A stretch of 43,453 bases of DNA, from NCBI RefSeq assembly GCF_001039355.2, contig NW_019775410.1:335123-378575 (forward strand), written 5' to 3'. The position numbers were made by a program, and so were the translations under genes. The DNA is from Lingula anatina (lineage: Eukaryota; Brachiopoda; Lingulata; Lingulida; Lingulidae). The stretch's first letter is position 1. Each line of letters starts with the position of its first letter. Positions 13,301-23,215 of this stretch are shown here, one piece after another. Below the pieces are notes generated by a model, which searched no databases, was not told the origin of the DNA, and worked only from the letters and a program-made list of their open reading frames with translations.

Positions 13301-16300
13301 TGGAAAAAATTTTGAATGGGAGTTTTAGTGGCATTTGGGGATTTTATAGTCACCAGTTTAAGGTTGAAAGATGTTAAATAGAATTTGTTATATTCAGTCA
13401 GGGAATTGAACTCTTTCTGTTTGTAAGTGATTTTCCTCAAGGTATCTTTTGTTTCTTCTAAATTTTCTTTAATTCTTTGTTTTATGTCACAGGTCGAGGG
13501 TCTGGCTGTATGAGAGGTCACATGAGGAGGAGGATTTCTACTCTAAACAGTTTGATAACTTTGCTGCAGGGAGGGAATACAATAAAGATTACTACATTGT
13601 AAGTTGTATTTCATAAAACATCTTTTCAGCTGGGCCCATTTTTCAATGATAAAATTTAAAAATTTGGCAGTTTTAAGTTTAAAAAAATGTTTTAACTACT
13701 TTCAGTAATTAGAACATGCATTTTTGTAAAATAGTCACATTTGGGTTCATTAAACTTAGATATGTTCCCTATGGATATCGCTTCATGCACATTTTTACTT
13801 CTTAGTATGTATTTTCCCACTTTCCACCATGATATTGCTTTGGACTCTTGCTATTTAGTCTCTAAACTAAGTAAAGGCCCAGTCACAAATCAGTTGCGAT
13901 GCGTCGGGGATGGGTAAAACCCGGGAAATTTGAACAAAATCATGAGACAGATCTCATGATTTTGCACCCGTCGGAGGCGCTCTCCGGACGCCTGCGGGTT
14001 GTCGCAGATTTTTTAGACATCGCCACACCCGTCGCGGTCCCCAACTTTGAACTTAAAATTTTAAGATTGCTCGCAAGATTTTTCACCCATTTTGGGCATC
14101 CCAGACACAATCTCCGATGACCTACGATGCCCTCCGATTAATCGGAGGCATCCACCGAATATATACCCATATATAACCACATATACCCAGGGGGAAAAAA
14201 ATTACAAGAAAAGACGCTCGCGGGTCAAAATCCTTGAAAAAATCTCAGACAATGTGACTGCTCCACTTTTATTAGGATTATTGCTAGGATTGTTCAAGGA
14301 TTCTTTATTTTCTACGACGACCCCCGGCCAAAACTAATCCCCGATAGATTGCCAACATTGTGACTGGGCCTTAAAGGAAAACTCTAATTTTATCATTCCA
14401 TCTAGAGACCAGGAAACTTTCATAGCATTTCATGTGTCTAGTTTTACAATCATTTTAATCTTTAAGTGTATATAATACATTGTTTTCCAAAAGAAAAAAA
14501 AAAGCAATTTACTATCTTTAAATCTGGGAACAGCTTCATCAACCATTGGAAAGTATGTGAAAATTGTGCTTTACCTTGGGAAAGTCTGTTTTATGGATCT
14601 TTTCCCACCAAAATGAAGAGTTCTTATGTCTTATCCCTTTTAACACTGAAACCACTGATTAACTGAAATCCATTGAAATGGTTCGTCCAGAACTTTTATT
14701 ATTGACCTTTCTATTTTCCAAGGATAAACAGCCAATGACTCAATTGTCAATGGACAAGCTGCAGAAAAGACCAGGAATGGAGGATAGAGAGGTGAGTGGC
14801 TACTATTGGGGAAAAGCATTGATATATTCAGCAGAGATGAGAAAGATAGGGGAGACCGGGGCTAGTTGGACCCGGGGTAAGTTGGTCCCCCATCAAGTCT
14901 CTTTAATAAAGTTACTTTAAGATGCTAAATTATTTCATTTGGACTCACTGCTGAAGCTTTCTTAGCACTATTGGATACGACCACTTTACAAAATGATTTG
15001 ATCAATTCTTTTACCCAAGAGTAACTGTGTCACAAATTGATTTGGGGGCCATCTTACCCCGGGTCCAACTAGCCCCGGTTTCCCCTATTGGTCAACTTAA
15101 ATCCGAAATGAGCTAGATTTTGGCATTGAAAGCTAGTCTTTGGGGAAATTCTTTTCTCTAGTTATGTACTTTTTATGTACAGACACAGATGTGTCATTTT
15201 AATCTTTAAGCGTATATAATACATTGTTTCCCTTACACAGATGTGTCTGTACATATTGCCATCACCTGCATCTGTCGTCGCCGTCGTCACCGTGCACTTT
15301 CAGCGTTAACACCATAAGTGGAAGACAGTTATACTTTTTGACTTTATATTAACAGAGCTGATGAATATTAATAAAACGCAGGTCAAGTTCGAAAATCAGC
15401 ATGATCGGGCCACTATTTTAGTAGTTATGCTGTTTTTTCACTTTTCAGCATATATGCAACACTGTAAACACAATATAAGAAAACAGATAGGCCAATTGTC
15501 ATGAAACTCACAGGAGTGGTCAATCTTACTAAAACGCAGGTTGAGTTTGAAAATCAGCATAATAGAGCCATTATTTTAGAAGTTATGCTGTTTTTTTCAC
15601 ATTTCCTCAGATTCAATTCTTAGGCATGTTAACAGTCTCATTATTTAACTAATAAGATACGTAAAAGTGTTTGTTTGACATTTCCTGAATCTTTACAACA
15701 TTGTTAGTTGATTATGAAAAAATAATGGTAAACTTGTTATCGTGTATTATGTAACTGGTAAACTTGTTATCGTGTATTATGTAACTGAATTACTCATCCA
15801 TGCATTTGTAACCTCTAGACTGGATTATTGCAATAGCCTATNCGGCTAGTTGGACCCGGGGTAAGTTGGTCCCCCATCAAGTCTCTTTAATAAAGTTACT
15901 TCAAGATGCTAAATTATTTCATTTGGACTCACTGCTGAAGCTTTCTTATCACTATTGGATACGATCACTTTTCAAAATGATTTGATCAATTCTTTTACCC
16001 AAGAGTTACTGTGTCACAAATTGATTTGGGGGCCATCTTACCCCAGGTCCAACTAGCCCCGGTTTCCCCTATTGGTCAACTTAAATCTGAAATGAGCTAG
16101 ATTTTGGCATTGAAAGCTAGTCTTTGGGGAAATTCTTTTCTCTAGTTATGTACTTTTTATGTACAGACACAGATGTGTCATTTTAATCTTTAAGTGTATA
16201 TAATACATTGTTTCCCTTACACAGATGTGTCTGTACATATTGCCATCACCTGCGTCTGTCTTCGCAGTCGTCGCCGTGCACTTTCAGCGTTAACACCATA

Positions 16301-19300
16301 AGTGGAAGACAGTTATACTTTTGGACTTTATATTAACAGAGCTGATGAATATTAATAAAACGCAGGTCAAGTTCGAAAATCAGCATGATCGGGCCACTAT
16401 TTTAGTATTTATGCTGTTTTTTCACTTTTCAGCATATATGCAACACTGTAAACACAATATAAGAAAACAGATAGGCCAATTGTCATGAAACTCACAGGAG
16501 TGGTCAATCTTACTAAAACGCAGGTTGAGTTTGAAAATCGGCATAATAGAGCCATTATTTTAGAAGTTATGCTGTTTTTTTCACATTTCCTCAGATTCAA
16601 TTCTTAGGCATGTTAACAGTCTCATTATTTAACTAATAAGATATGTAAAAGTGTTTGTTTTACATTTCCTGAATCTTTACAACGTTGTTAGTTGATTATG
16701 AAAAAATAATGGTAAACTTGTTATCGTGTATTGTGTAATCTTATACTTGTTATCGTGTATTATGTAACTGGTAAACTTGTTATCGTGTATTATGTAACTG
16801 AATTACTCATCCATGCATTTGTAACCTCTAGACTGGATTATTGCAATAGCCTTGCTATTTGTTTGGAATACCTAACTATCAAATGGAAAAGCTACAATCA
16901 ATTCAGAACTCTGCTGCTCATCTCCTCTGTAAAGCTCAGAAATTCGACCACATCACACCAATTCTGCAAAACATCCACTGGCTACCTGTGTCTCAACGAA
17001 TAGTTTTTAAAATATTACTTTTGACTTTTAAGATTTTAAAGGGCGACTGTCCATTTTACTTAGACTCTACCATAGAATTTTTAACTCCTATCAGATCACT
17101 TCTATCTAGTGGACAACTTCAACTTAAGCGAAAAGACACCAAAAAGACTCTTAAAACATATGGACACAGAGATATGTGCACCGATTTTATGGTCTAATTT
17201 TATCACAAGATCTAATGTGTCTCTGGATGACTCGTATTACTGTTTTAAGAAGAATTTAAAAACTTTTTTATTTAAAGAATACTTTAATTTATAGCATCTT
17301 TTTAGTTTTTAAAATTTTGAAGTATTCTGTTTTTAGTCAATACTGGCTTTAATTTATCTGTGGAGTTTTTATTTTTTATGTAAACAGCGCTGAGACGCAT
17401 GTGTAGCGCGGTTTTAAAGAAGTGTTTTATTATTATTATTATTATTGTAATCGAGTTTCAAAAATGGAAATAAACTCATATCATTGCAGTTTGTCAGATT
17501 TAATCATTCACTATGTTCAGAATCTCAGAATGGAGGAAATTGGACATTTAAGGGGTCTAGGATATTAACGAAAAAGTCCAAAACTAATGCAGCTAATTAA
17601 ATTTCTTATTAACTAAAGGATATGGTCTAGCAAGCAAAACAATTTTCCAAAGTTTGTAGTCACAGTGTAATACGAGTGACGTAATATCAGCGTTTTGGGG
17701 CTAAAATTGTCATTTTTTTAATCAAGATTTTCTCTTAAACAAAAAGCCCTATAAATACGATTGAAATAGCTATCTAAAGGTTAGCACAAAAACCAGTAAA
17801 CTCTGTCAGGATTTTCTCTTATTATTTTTACGTTTGATTTTATTTTGATAAAACGTGAATTTTACGAAATATATATGGACCATCCACTTTCAGTATTAAT
17901 AACTTCAAAAATAAAAAGTCAATCAAGAACCCAAGACGCAGTCGACTAGATATTATACTGAAACACAGACACATCAAATTTCATGTCAATCTGACAGGAA
18001 AAGAATGAGATATGGGGATTGAAGTTTAGACTATGTTATCAATCTTCAAACTGAGAAATCGCTCATAAACCATTTGGCTCATGTAATTGGGCTAATTTAG
18101 CAAACTAATTGCACCTCCACCTTACCTGTTATCATCTTATTGATCGGGAAGGTCTATACACCATTACATGTTAAAATTGGGTTGTTTGTTTCTATCTAGA
18201 TGCCAGAAAATCTTACTTTTGTACGCAAACTTATTCGCACCACGAAAGCCGCTCTTCCCTGAGAAATGATTGACAGCTGAGTAGGCCTTCCTACTCTCGT
18301 TTCACTGACGTAATTAATCATAATTGTGCCTGATGCAGTAGGAGTCTGTGCACTGTCTAGGAAGTGTCTAAGGAAGCACTAACAAACAAAAAGAAAATTA
18401 CTTGAGGTGCAAGCAGAGGACAATGCCACCCGTAATGCGTAGACGCCGTTCTACACACCAAGACGCGAAAATGGAGAAAGCAAAGAAAGAATTACTCCGA
18501 GAAACGGCCGAATGTGGGTACGTATCAGCCACGATGCCACAGAGTGCCGAGACCGTAATAGGCGAGTTTGAAAATGTTTTGGGTGGCAATATTATTTATA
18601 AACTTGCTTGCTGTTACGATCTTTATTGTAAATAAAATGATTGCCTAACGATTTTTTTCTGACAACCCCAGACGTTGTACGAATTCTCAGCAGCTCAAGT
18701 GTGATCTTGACGTGACGTGATTGAGACGCTAAGGGAAAAAATTTAATATATTGTTAACAATGTTAAAAAAAAATGGAAACAGTATAATCTCAATTTAGCT
18801 GACGTAAGACTTATGAGCTGCCAGTGCATGCGTAACAGCTTAAGACAAGTTAGACAACCATTCTTGCCCCGCCCCCCATAGTAACGGTGCTTGACAACGG
18901 AGGCCGAGCCTAAAGGCTGCCACAGACAGGTAGAAAAACTCGTCCAAATGTATATTTTTAGTCCGTGTTGCAAAAATATAACTTAATTGAGTATTAGATA
19001 CGATATTGATTATTTCTAACGTATAAAAAACTAAAAATCGAGTTTAAGACGTATTTTTCATATCCTTGACCCCTTAACACTGTTCTATTGATATTTTTCA
19101 CATCTCATCAATTTTCTTAGTTGATCATATAAAAATGGCTGTAAACTGTTAATGTTGTTTTATGTTAAAAAATTGTTAAAAATGGAAAAAAAGCCATTTC
19201 AGAACAGTTCTGTCTTGTTTACATTTTGGCATTTTCAAGGTGTGACTTTGAAGTTCCATGGACCTGAAGACCTTTGCTAGTCACATTTTCTGAATATCCA

Positions 19301-22188
19301 TGATACTAATATTTTATTATTAAAAATTGATAATCATTATGCTGTTAAACATTATGTAATGTTGCATCAAAATGTGAAGAAACCCCTATTTTGGACACTG
19401 CTCCCATGATGACCATTTAAGGAAAACCATGTCACTTACTGTTCTCAAACTTACAGGAAAGAAACATGGGACTAAAATACAGCTTCAGGAGGCAAAGCAA
19501 TCTGTTTGCTTATTCTTTCTGGCAGTTAAACAGTTTTTTGTGAAAATTTAATTTTTCACATATTAGCATTTTGAAGGTGCGACTTAGAACCTCCATGGTC
19601 TTGAAGACCCATGCTAGTCACATTTTCTGAAAATCCATGATACGAATATTTTATTATTAAAAATTGATGGTCATTATGCTGTTAAACATTATGTAATATT
19701 GCATCAAAAAAAGAAGAAAACACAATTTTTGGTGCTGCTGCCATGATGACCATTATGAGAAAACCATGTTACTTACGATTGTCAAACTTTCAAAATAGAA
19801 ACACAGGACTTAAATGCAGCCTGAGTTGGAAAAGCAGTCTAATTGGCTTCTTTTTCTAGAAGTTATTAATTTTAGTATATAGTATATAGTATATAGTATA
19901 GTTTATTGCCGAATCAACTTGACATAGGCATATAACCATAGAAAGTATAACATTTGTGGTAGGTGGAGGTGGCAGGTGGCAACCACTGTTGATATATTGG
20001 AGTACCTAAAAAGTGGTGGATGGACAGACTTATATATCTTTAAAAAAAAAAAATTAATTTTAGTGAAATATTCATTTTTATCCTGTTGGCATATTCATTG
20101 TGGGACTCAGAGCTCCCATGGACATGAAGCTGAATGGTAATCAAATTTTCTACATGTCCATGCTATTTATAGTCAATAATCAAAAATTGGTGATAATTAT
20201 TCTGTAATTTGTTATGTAATTTTACATCAAAATTGACAAAAATCTTTTTGCACTGCTACTACAAACATTATGAAAAGAAAACGGTGTTACTTATTATTAT
20301 TTTTAACTTACAAGTATGATTTTTAGGATTGGCATACAGTTCAAATTAGAAAGCCAGCTCAATTGGGTTATCATTTATTATTGAATTTATACAATTTTGT
20401 GTGAAATTTTCATTTTTCTCATTCTGGTATTTTCAAAGTGTGAACTTGAACTCCCGTGGCCTGAAGCCTTATGCTTGTTACACATTTTACTTACATTGGT
20501 ATTACCTGTTGAGCATAATTAAAATTTGATGTTGAATTTGTAGTTAAGCATAATGTATTTTTGCATCATAATTGACAGTAGCCTATTTTTTGCATTATTA
20601 TTTTCTGCTTTTTGTCTGTACATTTGACAGCTTTGCTGCCTTGTTTTTATAAATATTTAAGTCTGGTAAATGTCAGAAGGTAAACAAAACCCTTTTGACT
20701 TATTTCATGGTTTTAATGACCAAGATAAAACAGAACAGTATTAAGGATTGCATCCATATGTTTGACTTTTCTTTTTTTTCCCTGTCTCACATTACACTGT
20801 TTTTTTGAATAGATTGTTGAAAATTAAAAGAAAGAGGTGTAAATTTTACTTCATAATTTTTTCTCACACACTTCAAATAGATGGGTAATAACTATCTGTA
20901 TTTTTAGAGAAACTATTCTTATGATGATTCCCGTGGACTAGAATCAAGGGATGCTTTTAGAGGCTCTAGCAGTGACTTCTATGAGAAACCAGAGTATACC
21001 AGGGAGAGAGACCCAGAGTACCGCAGAGGGCTACCACAGCCTGGTGTTCAGAGAGACAGTTTGGCTGAGAGACTTGATAGTGAAAGCAGTGGAATGAAAG
21101 GGATGCTGCAGACACTGGTGAGCTCTGTGATATATTTAGATGTGATGTATTTAGATGTGACGTATGTGAAATATCATGATGTGACAAAAGTGATATATTC
21201 AGACCTTTTGTCTGCAAATGTACAATGATGAATAAGGCATAAAGTGGAAAACCAGTTGACCTATTGACTTCAAACTTAAAAAAGTGATCAATATTACTAA
21301 TTTACTGGTTGAGTTTGAAACCAGGCTGATCAGATTTTTTTCTTGAAGTTATTTTTATCAATTTATGTATTAATTTATTTATTTATTTGTGAAATGTTTA
21401 TTTTTCACAAATTGGTATTTTCAAGGTATGACTATGAACTTCTATGGGTCTGCGATTCCTTGCAAATTTGCTGCAATATAGCTGCAAATTAGCAGCAATA
21501 ATTTTTTTCTTGCAAACCCCTGCAAACTCGTTTTATAGCTTTATTGAATAGTAATTATTCTTTATTTGATATATGATTTTAAGTTGTATATTTTCATTAT
21601 AACTGAATTAATGTCTTCAGTCGCAGTGTCTGGTGAACAATGAGGATGAGGCGGCCATGGCTCTGCAGGTGTCCAAAGTACTGTCCCAAGCTTTGATGGC
21701 ATACAGACAAAATAAGGCTGGTGGGGTAAGTAGACTTCGTGTCTCATTATAAACCAATATTGTGGGATAGGTAGACTTCATGTCTTAATATAAACCAATA
21801 GCACTTCATTCTTCTTATAAACCAATATCTCAGTGTAGATAGGCTTCATCTCTTAAATTATAGATGTGATGAATTATTTTTTATTTTTTGTGAATAACTT
21901 TATTAGTACCTTTACCAATTCCAGTCAAACCCAGCACCATCAGCTTCCTCTGTAGCCAGTTGTTCATCAGGAGCAGCCACAACTTTTGGCTCTCAGTCAA
22001 ATGTGACATCAGAACGTCAACTCCAACCCCCTCCCTTGCCTCCAGTGCCACCTATACCTATGCTCCAGCCTATACCTCCACCCCTACCCAAGAGCAGTTA
22101 CCCCTCAAACTTCCCTAGTTCTGATGATTATGGACAAGACTATGACCCCTACAGAGACACCTCCTTTACATCATTTGGACAATCCTGA
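2270..22188 (+). CDS. U1/matrin-type C2H2 zinc-finger RGG-box protein (17 coding exons)
   Basis: Coding exons: 2270-2360, 2711-2821, 3086-3201, 3611-3679, 7598-7622, 9278-9364, 10130-10269, 10725-10923, 11670-11840, 12060-12134, 12509-12622, 12822-12903, 13493-13598, 14723-14791, 20908-21117, 21621-21725, 21925-22188. All have GT-AG borders and matching phases; the sum is 2034 nt, 677 residues plus TGA. The ATG has a good context (gaccATGG). Zinc finger 1 is C105-C108-H121-H127 (x2, x12, x5), split by an intron. Zinc finger 2 is C187-C190-H202-H208 and follows a GLQYITEF segment. Residues 214-275 are charged and probably helical. Residues 281-427 are RG/RGG-rich. The C-terminus has a proline-rich stretch (about 625-645) and ends DDYGQDYDPYRDTSFTSFGQ plus S. 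Such fingers bind double-stranded RNA or mediate nuclear RNP contacts in related families, so a nuclear RNA-processing role is inferred. I do not recognise a specific orthologue. Alternative in-frame donors exist at 2348 and 11825. Confidence 0.85.
3545..3585. repeat. (CT)n microsatellite
   Basis: A CT-rich run with occasional GTCT units lies just before the acceptor at 3609-3610 and may extend the polypyrimidine tract of intron 4. On the opposite strand it produces a false Arg/Glu-rich ORF. Confidence 0.75.
4813..5056. mobile_element. Harbinger-like MITE, family H, copy 1
   Basis: An almost fully palindromic 244-bp element starts GACTGGGTTCCCAT and ends TCTGGGAATGGTCCG. It is flanked by TAG on both sides (4810-4812 and 5057-5059). 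Three more copies occur in the window. The 3-bp T-A-rich target duplication suggests PIF/Harbinger mobilisation (inference). It has no coding capacity and lies in intron 5 of the zinc-finger gene. Confidence 0.7.
5093..5358. mobile_element. Harbinger-like MITE, family H, copy 2
   Basis: A 266-bp palindromic element starts GACTTCATTCCCATAAAC and ends TTTATGGGAACACTCCC. It shares internal motifs with copy 1 (GCTTCAGTAGGCATG, GGGTAATTGA). Flanks are TTG and TAG, an imperfect 3-bp duplication. It starts only 36 bp after copy 1. Confidence 0.6.
5396..5668. mobile_element. Palindromic MITE, family L, short copy
   Basis: A 273-bp element flanked by TTA on both sides (5393-5395 and 5669-5671). Its ends read CGCCCCATTCAGAATGAGAA and, on the reverse strand, GAAACCATTCAGAATGAGAA. 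The arms share ATGAAAGGAAGAC, GGTCTCTC and CCTCTCACA, motifs also present in the 1.5-kb element at 41032-42544. It is non-coding. Confidence 0.65.
5875..6119. mobile_element. Harbinger-like MITE, family H, copy 3
   Basis: A 245-bp palindromic element starts GGGACCATTCCCAGACC and ends GGTATGGGAACCCTGTC, with perfect TAA duplications at 5872-5874 and 6120-6122. It shares the CCTACTAAAGCTGCTA and GATCGATC motifs with the other copies. Confidence 0.7.
6290..6417. repeat. Degenerate TGACATCA/ATGATATCAT repeat
   Basis: About 130 bases carry repeated variants of TATGATATCAT and TGTGACATCACAT. The motif is partly palindromic. It borders the next transposon and blurs its target duplication. Confidence 0.55.
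6418..7098. mobile_element. Non-autonomous DNA transposon with ~110-bp inverted ends
   Basis: The element starts CAGGCCTCATAAACG and ends with its reverse complement CGTTTATGAGGCCTG. The arms pair over about 110 bp (shared GAGCCTCAGATTCCC, GCAAATGCCAAT, CCTCAGATTAACAAGCACAA). ATGTC flanks both sides, but the flank is itself repetitive, so the duplication length is uncertain. The ~450-bp interior has no transposase; a segment near 6590-6725 resembles 11345-11480. Confidence 0.65.
8230..8541. mobile_element. 312-bp foldback MITE
   Basis: Inverted arms of about 100 bp start CAGGCCTACCCAAC and share CAGACTTGGCACCGAATGAT and CAAGGTGTGCGTCAGTA. Flanks are AACTC and AAATC, a possible imperfect 5-bp duplication. 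It lies in intron 6 of the zinc-finger gene. The ORFs inside are mirror images of the arms and not genes. Confidence 0.65.
9680..10019. mobile_element. Possible degenerate MITE
   Basis: The left end carries two tandem copies of CACTGCTCAAAAGAAGT. The right end near 10000 carries the inverse of CTACTTAAAAGAAGTTAGGG. The interior is A/T-rich. The inverted match is short and imperfect, so the boundaries are approximate. Confidence 0.35.
10284..10320. repeat. (CA)n microsatellite
   Basis: About 18 CA units begin 14 bases after exon 8 of the zinc-finger gene ends (10269). A shorter CA tract lies near 10520-10560. Confidence 0.9.
10986..11090. repeat. 45-bp G-rich minisatellite
   Basis: GGCTGTGGAGAGGG-type units start at 10986, 11031 and 11076, a period of 45 bases; the first two are near-identical and the third is partial. 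The sense strand has several G runs, so it could form a G-quadruplex in the transcript. It starts about 60 bases after the exon 9 donor. Confidence 0.75.
13876..14370. mobile_element. TTAA-type non-autonomous DNA transposon (~495 bp)
   Basis: The ends are GGCCCAGTCACAA and its complement TTGTGACTGGGCC. The right flank is TTAA (14371-14374) and the left is TAAA (13872-13875), probably a mutated TTAA. The interior is richer in CG than the surroundings (CGTCGGAGG, CTCCGGACG) and has no transposase. TTAA insertion is typical of piggyBac or Kolobok elements; which one is not determined. Confidence 0.6.
14849..15085. mobile_element. 237-bp MITE with TA target duplication
   Basis: The ends are GGGGAGACCGGGGCTAG and CTAGCCCCGGTTTCCCC. 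The ~42-bp arms continue as TTGGACCCGGGGTAAG. TA flanks both ends (14847-14848, 15086-15087), as in Tc1/mariner-mobilised elements. It lies in intron 15. A second copy lacking its left end (15844-16068) follows the N at 15842. Confidence 0.7.
14861..16852. repeat. ~1-kb near-identical duplication across a single N (probable assembly seam)
   Basis: The sequence 14861-15841 is repeated at 15844-16852 with a few substitutions and one extra copy of a short tandem unit (AACTTGTTATCGTGTATTAT). The junction is a single N at 15842. The most economical reading is two overlapping contig ends, perhaps from two haplotypes, that were not merged. Confidence 0.75.
16790..17448 (+). mobile_element. LINE 3' fragment (reverse transcriptase C-terminus)
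   Basis: Three reading frames joined by shifts give a typical non-LTR retrotransposon C-terminus: HAFVTSRLDYCNSL, then KLQSIQNSAAHLL, HITPILQNIHWLPVSQRI and FKILLLTFKIL, then KTYGHRDM and a stop at 17292-17294. A short 3' UTR and an (ATT)n tail (about 17427-17448) follow. The frames are broken and the 5' part is missing, so it is a dead copy. CR1/L2-like affiliation is likely from these motifs but not proven. Confidence 0.75.
17552..19073. mobile_element. 1.5-kb TTAA-flanked DNA transposon, apparently non-autonomous
   Basis: The ends are GGGGTCTAGGATAT and, on the reverse strand, GGGGTCAAGGATAT, with perfect TTAA at 17548-17551 and 19074-19077. The inverted match is short (13 of 14). The interior has no recognised transposase but includes a CG-rich 234-base open frame (18402-18635) beginning with an Arg-rich segment. 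It lies in intron 15 of the zinc-finger gene. Confidence 0.6.
19220..20640. repeat. ~337-bp tandem repeat array, four degenerate units
   Basis: The landmark GGCATTTTCAAGGTGTGA (and variants), followed by a 'CTCCCATGG...CTGAAG' segment, recurs at about 19228, 19565, 20088 and 20425. Units 1-2 and 3-4 are about 337 bases apart; the 2-3 gap is longer because a 176-bp retroposon plus its 12-bp target duplication interrupts it. A related partial unit lies in the next intron (about 21290-21470), and weaker relatives lie near 15360-15610. Confidence 0.65.
19877..20052 (+). mobile_element. Short poly(A)-tailed retroposon with perfect 12-bp target duplication
   Basis: ATTAATTTTAGT occurs at 19865-19876 and again at 20053-20064. 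Between them lies a 176-bp insert ending in about 12 A. This is the signature of target-primed reverse transcription. The body starts with AGTATAT-like repeats and contains TTTATTGCCGAATCAACTTG. I see no tRNA-type A/B boxes, so it may be a LINE 3' end or a SINE of unknown origin. Confidence 0.75.
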
Positions 22189-22430
22189 GGTGGACAGCAG
22201 GGATGGCTGGGGATTGTACAAATTGGAAGAGAGGATCACTTTATAGTTTTGTGTTCACCTGGAACAGCTCAGAAGTTCTGCACAAAGTCAGTAGGAGAGA
22301 ACACGTCCTATCAACTTAATGGGGCAGATGACTTACAGGCCAAGAAGTGCTCCTTTTGGTTAATTTCTTATGTGGACCAATAAGTGACTATGAAAATTAA
22401 TGGCAAAGAAACCAATTTATTTGTGCAAAA

Positions 22431-22436
22431 AATAAA
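22431..22436 (+). terminator. Polyadenylation signal AATAAA of the zinc-finger gene
   Basis: A canonical AATAAA lies 243 bases after the stop codon and is followed within 20 bases by a T-rich stretch, so the 3' UTR is about 260-270 bases. A second AATAAA occurs near 23577 after a partial duplicate of the last-exon end and could serve a longer transcript. Confidence 0.7.
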
Positions 22437-22541
22437 GTTTTTACAGTTTTTTTTCCATGACCACATTAGTAATTTTCTCTTGGTAATTGATAGTAACTTT
22501 TGGCATTCATACATAAAACGGTTACAGTAAGCATTTTTCAG

Positions 22542-23211
22542 TTTTTTTTTTTTTAATTTTCATTTGGCCTTTAAGCATTAGTGACAGTGCCATCCCTTAT
22601 AATTTAATTGTTCATTTTTTAATCAAATTCATGGCATACTAATCAGTCAATTAACAAATTGACTATGATGTGACATGGGGGAAGTTGATTTGTCCCACTG
22701 CTTGATCAAAAATGCAAGTAAATAGCATTGCTGCTAGTCAATGCTACATCATTGCTACATCAATGTTCTATTTTCTCCTTTTATAAATTATAATTTACGG
22801 TTATTTCTTGATCTTTTCAATGGGCAAAAGTTATCAGCTTTCTTGTTACATAATCTTATAATCACAAAAATTATAGNTTTTTTTTTTTTTTTTTTTTTTT
22901 AATTTTCATTTGGCCTTTAAGCATTAGTGACAGTGCCATCCCTTATAATTTAATTGTTCATTTTTTAATCAAATTCATGGCATACTAATCAGTCAATTAA
23001 CAAATTGACTATGATGTGACATGGGGGAAGTTGATTTGTCCCACTGCTTGATCAAAAATGCAAGTAAATAGCATTGCTGCTAGTCAATGCTACATCAATG
23101 TTCTATTTTCTCCTTTTATAAATTATAATTTACGGTTATTTCTTGATCTTTTCAATGGGCAAAAGTTATCAGCTTTCTTGTTACATAATCTTATAATCAC
23201 AAAAATTATAG
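22542..23211. repeat. ~335-bp near-identical duplication across a single N
   Basis: 22542-22876 and 22878-23211 are almost identical, each beginning with a long T run followed by AATTTTCATTTGGCC. They differ by T-run length and an 11-base TGCTACATCAT insertion in copy 1. The junction is an N at 22877. As at 15842, an unmerged contig overlap is likely. Confidence 0.75.
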
Positions 23212-23215
23212 TTCT

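Noticed and set aside
19220-20640. CRISPR-like array
   Set aside because: The repeats are ~337 bp, degenerate and without short identical repeats or spacers, and the genome is eukaryotic.
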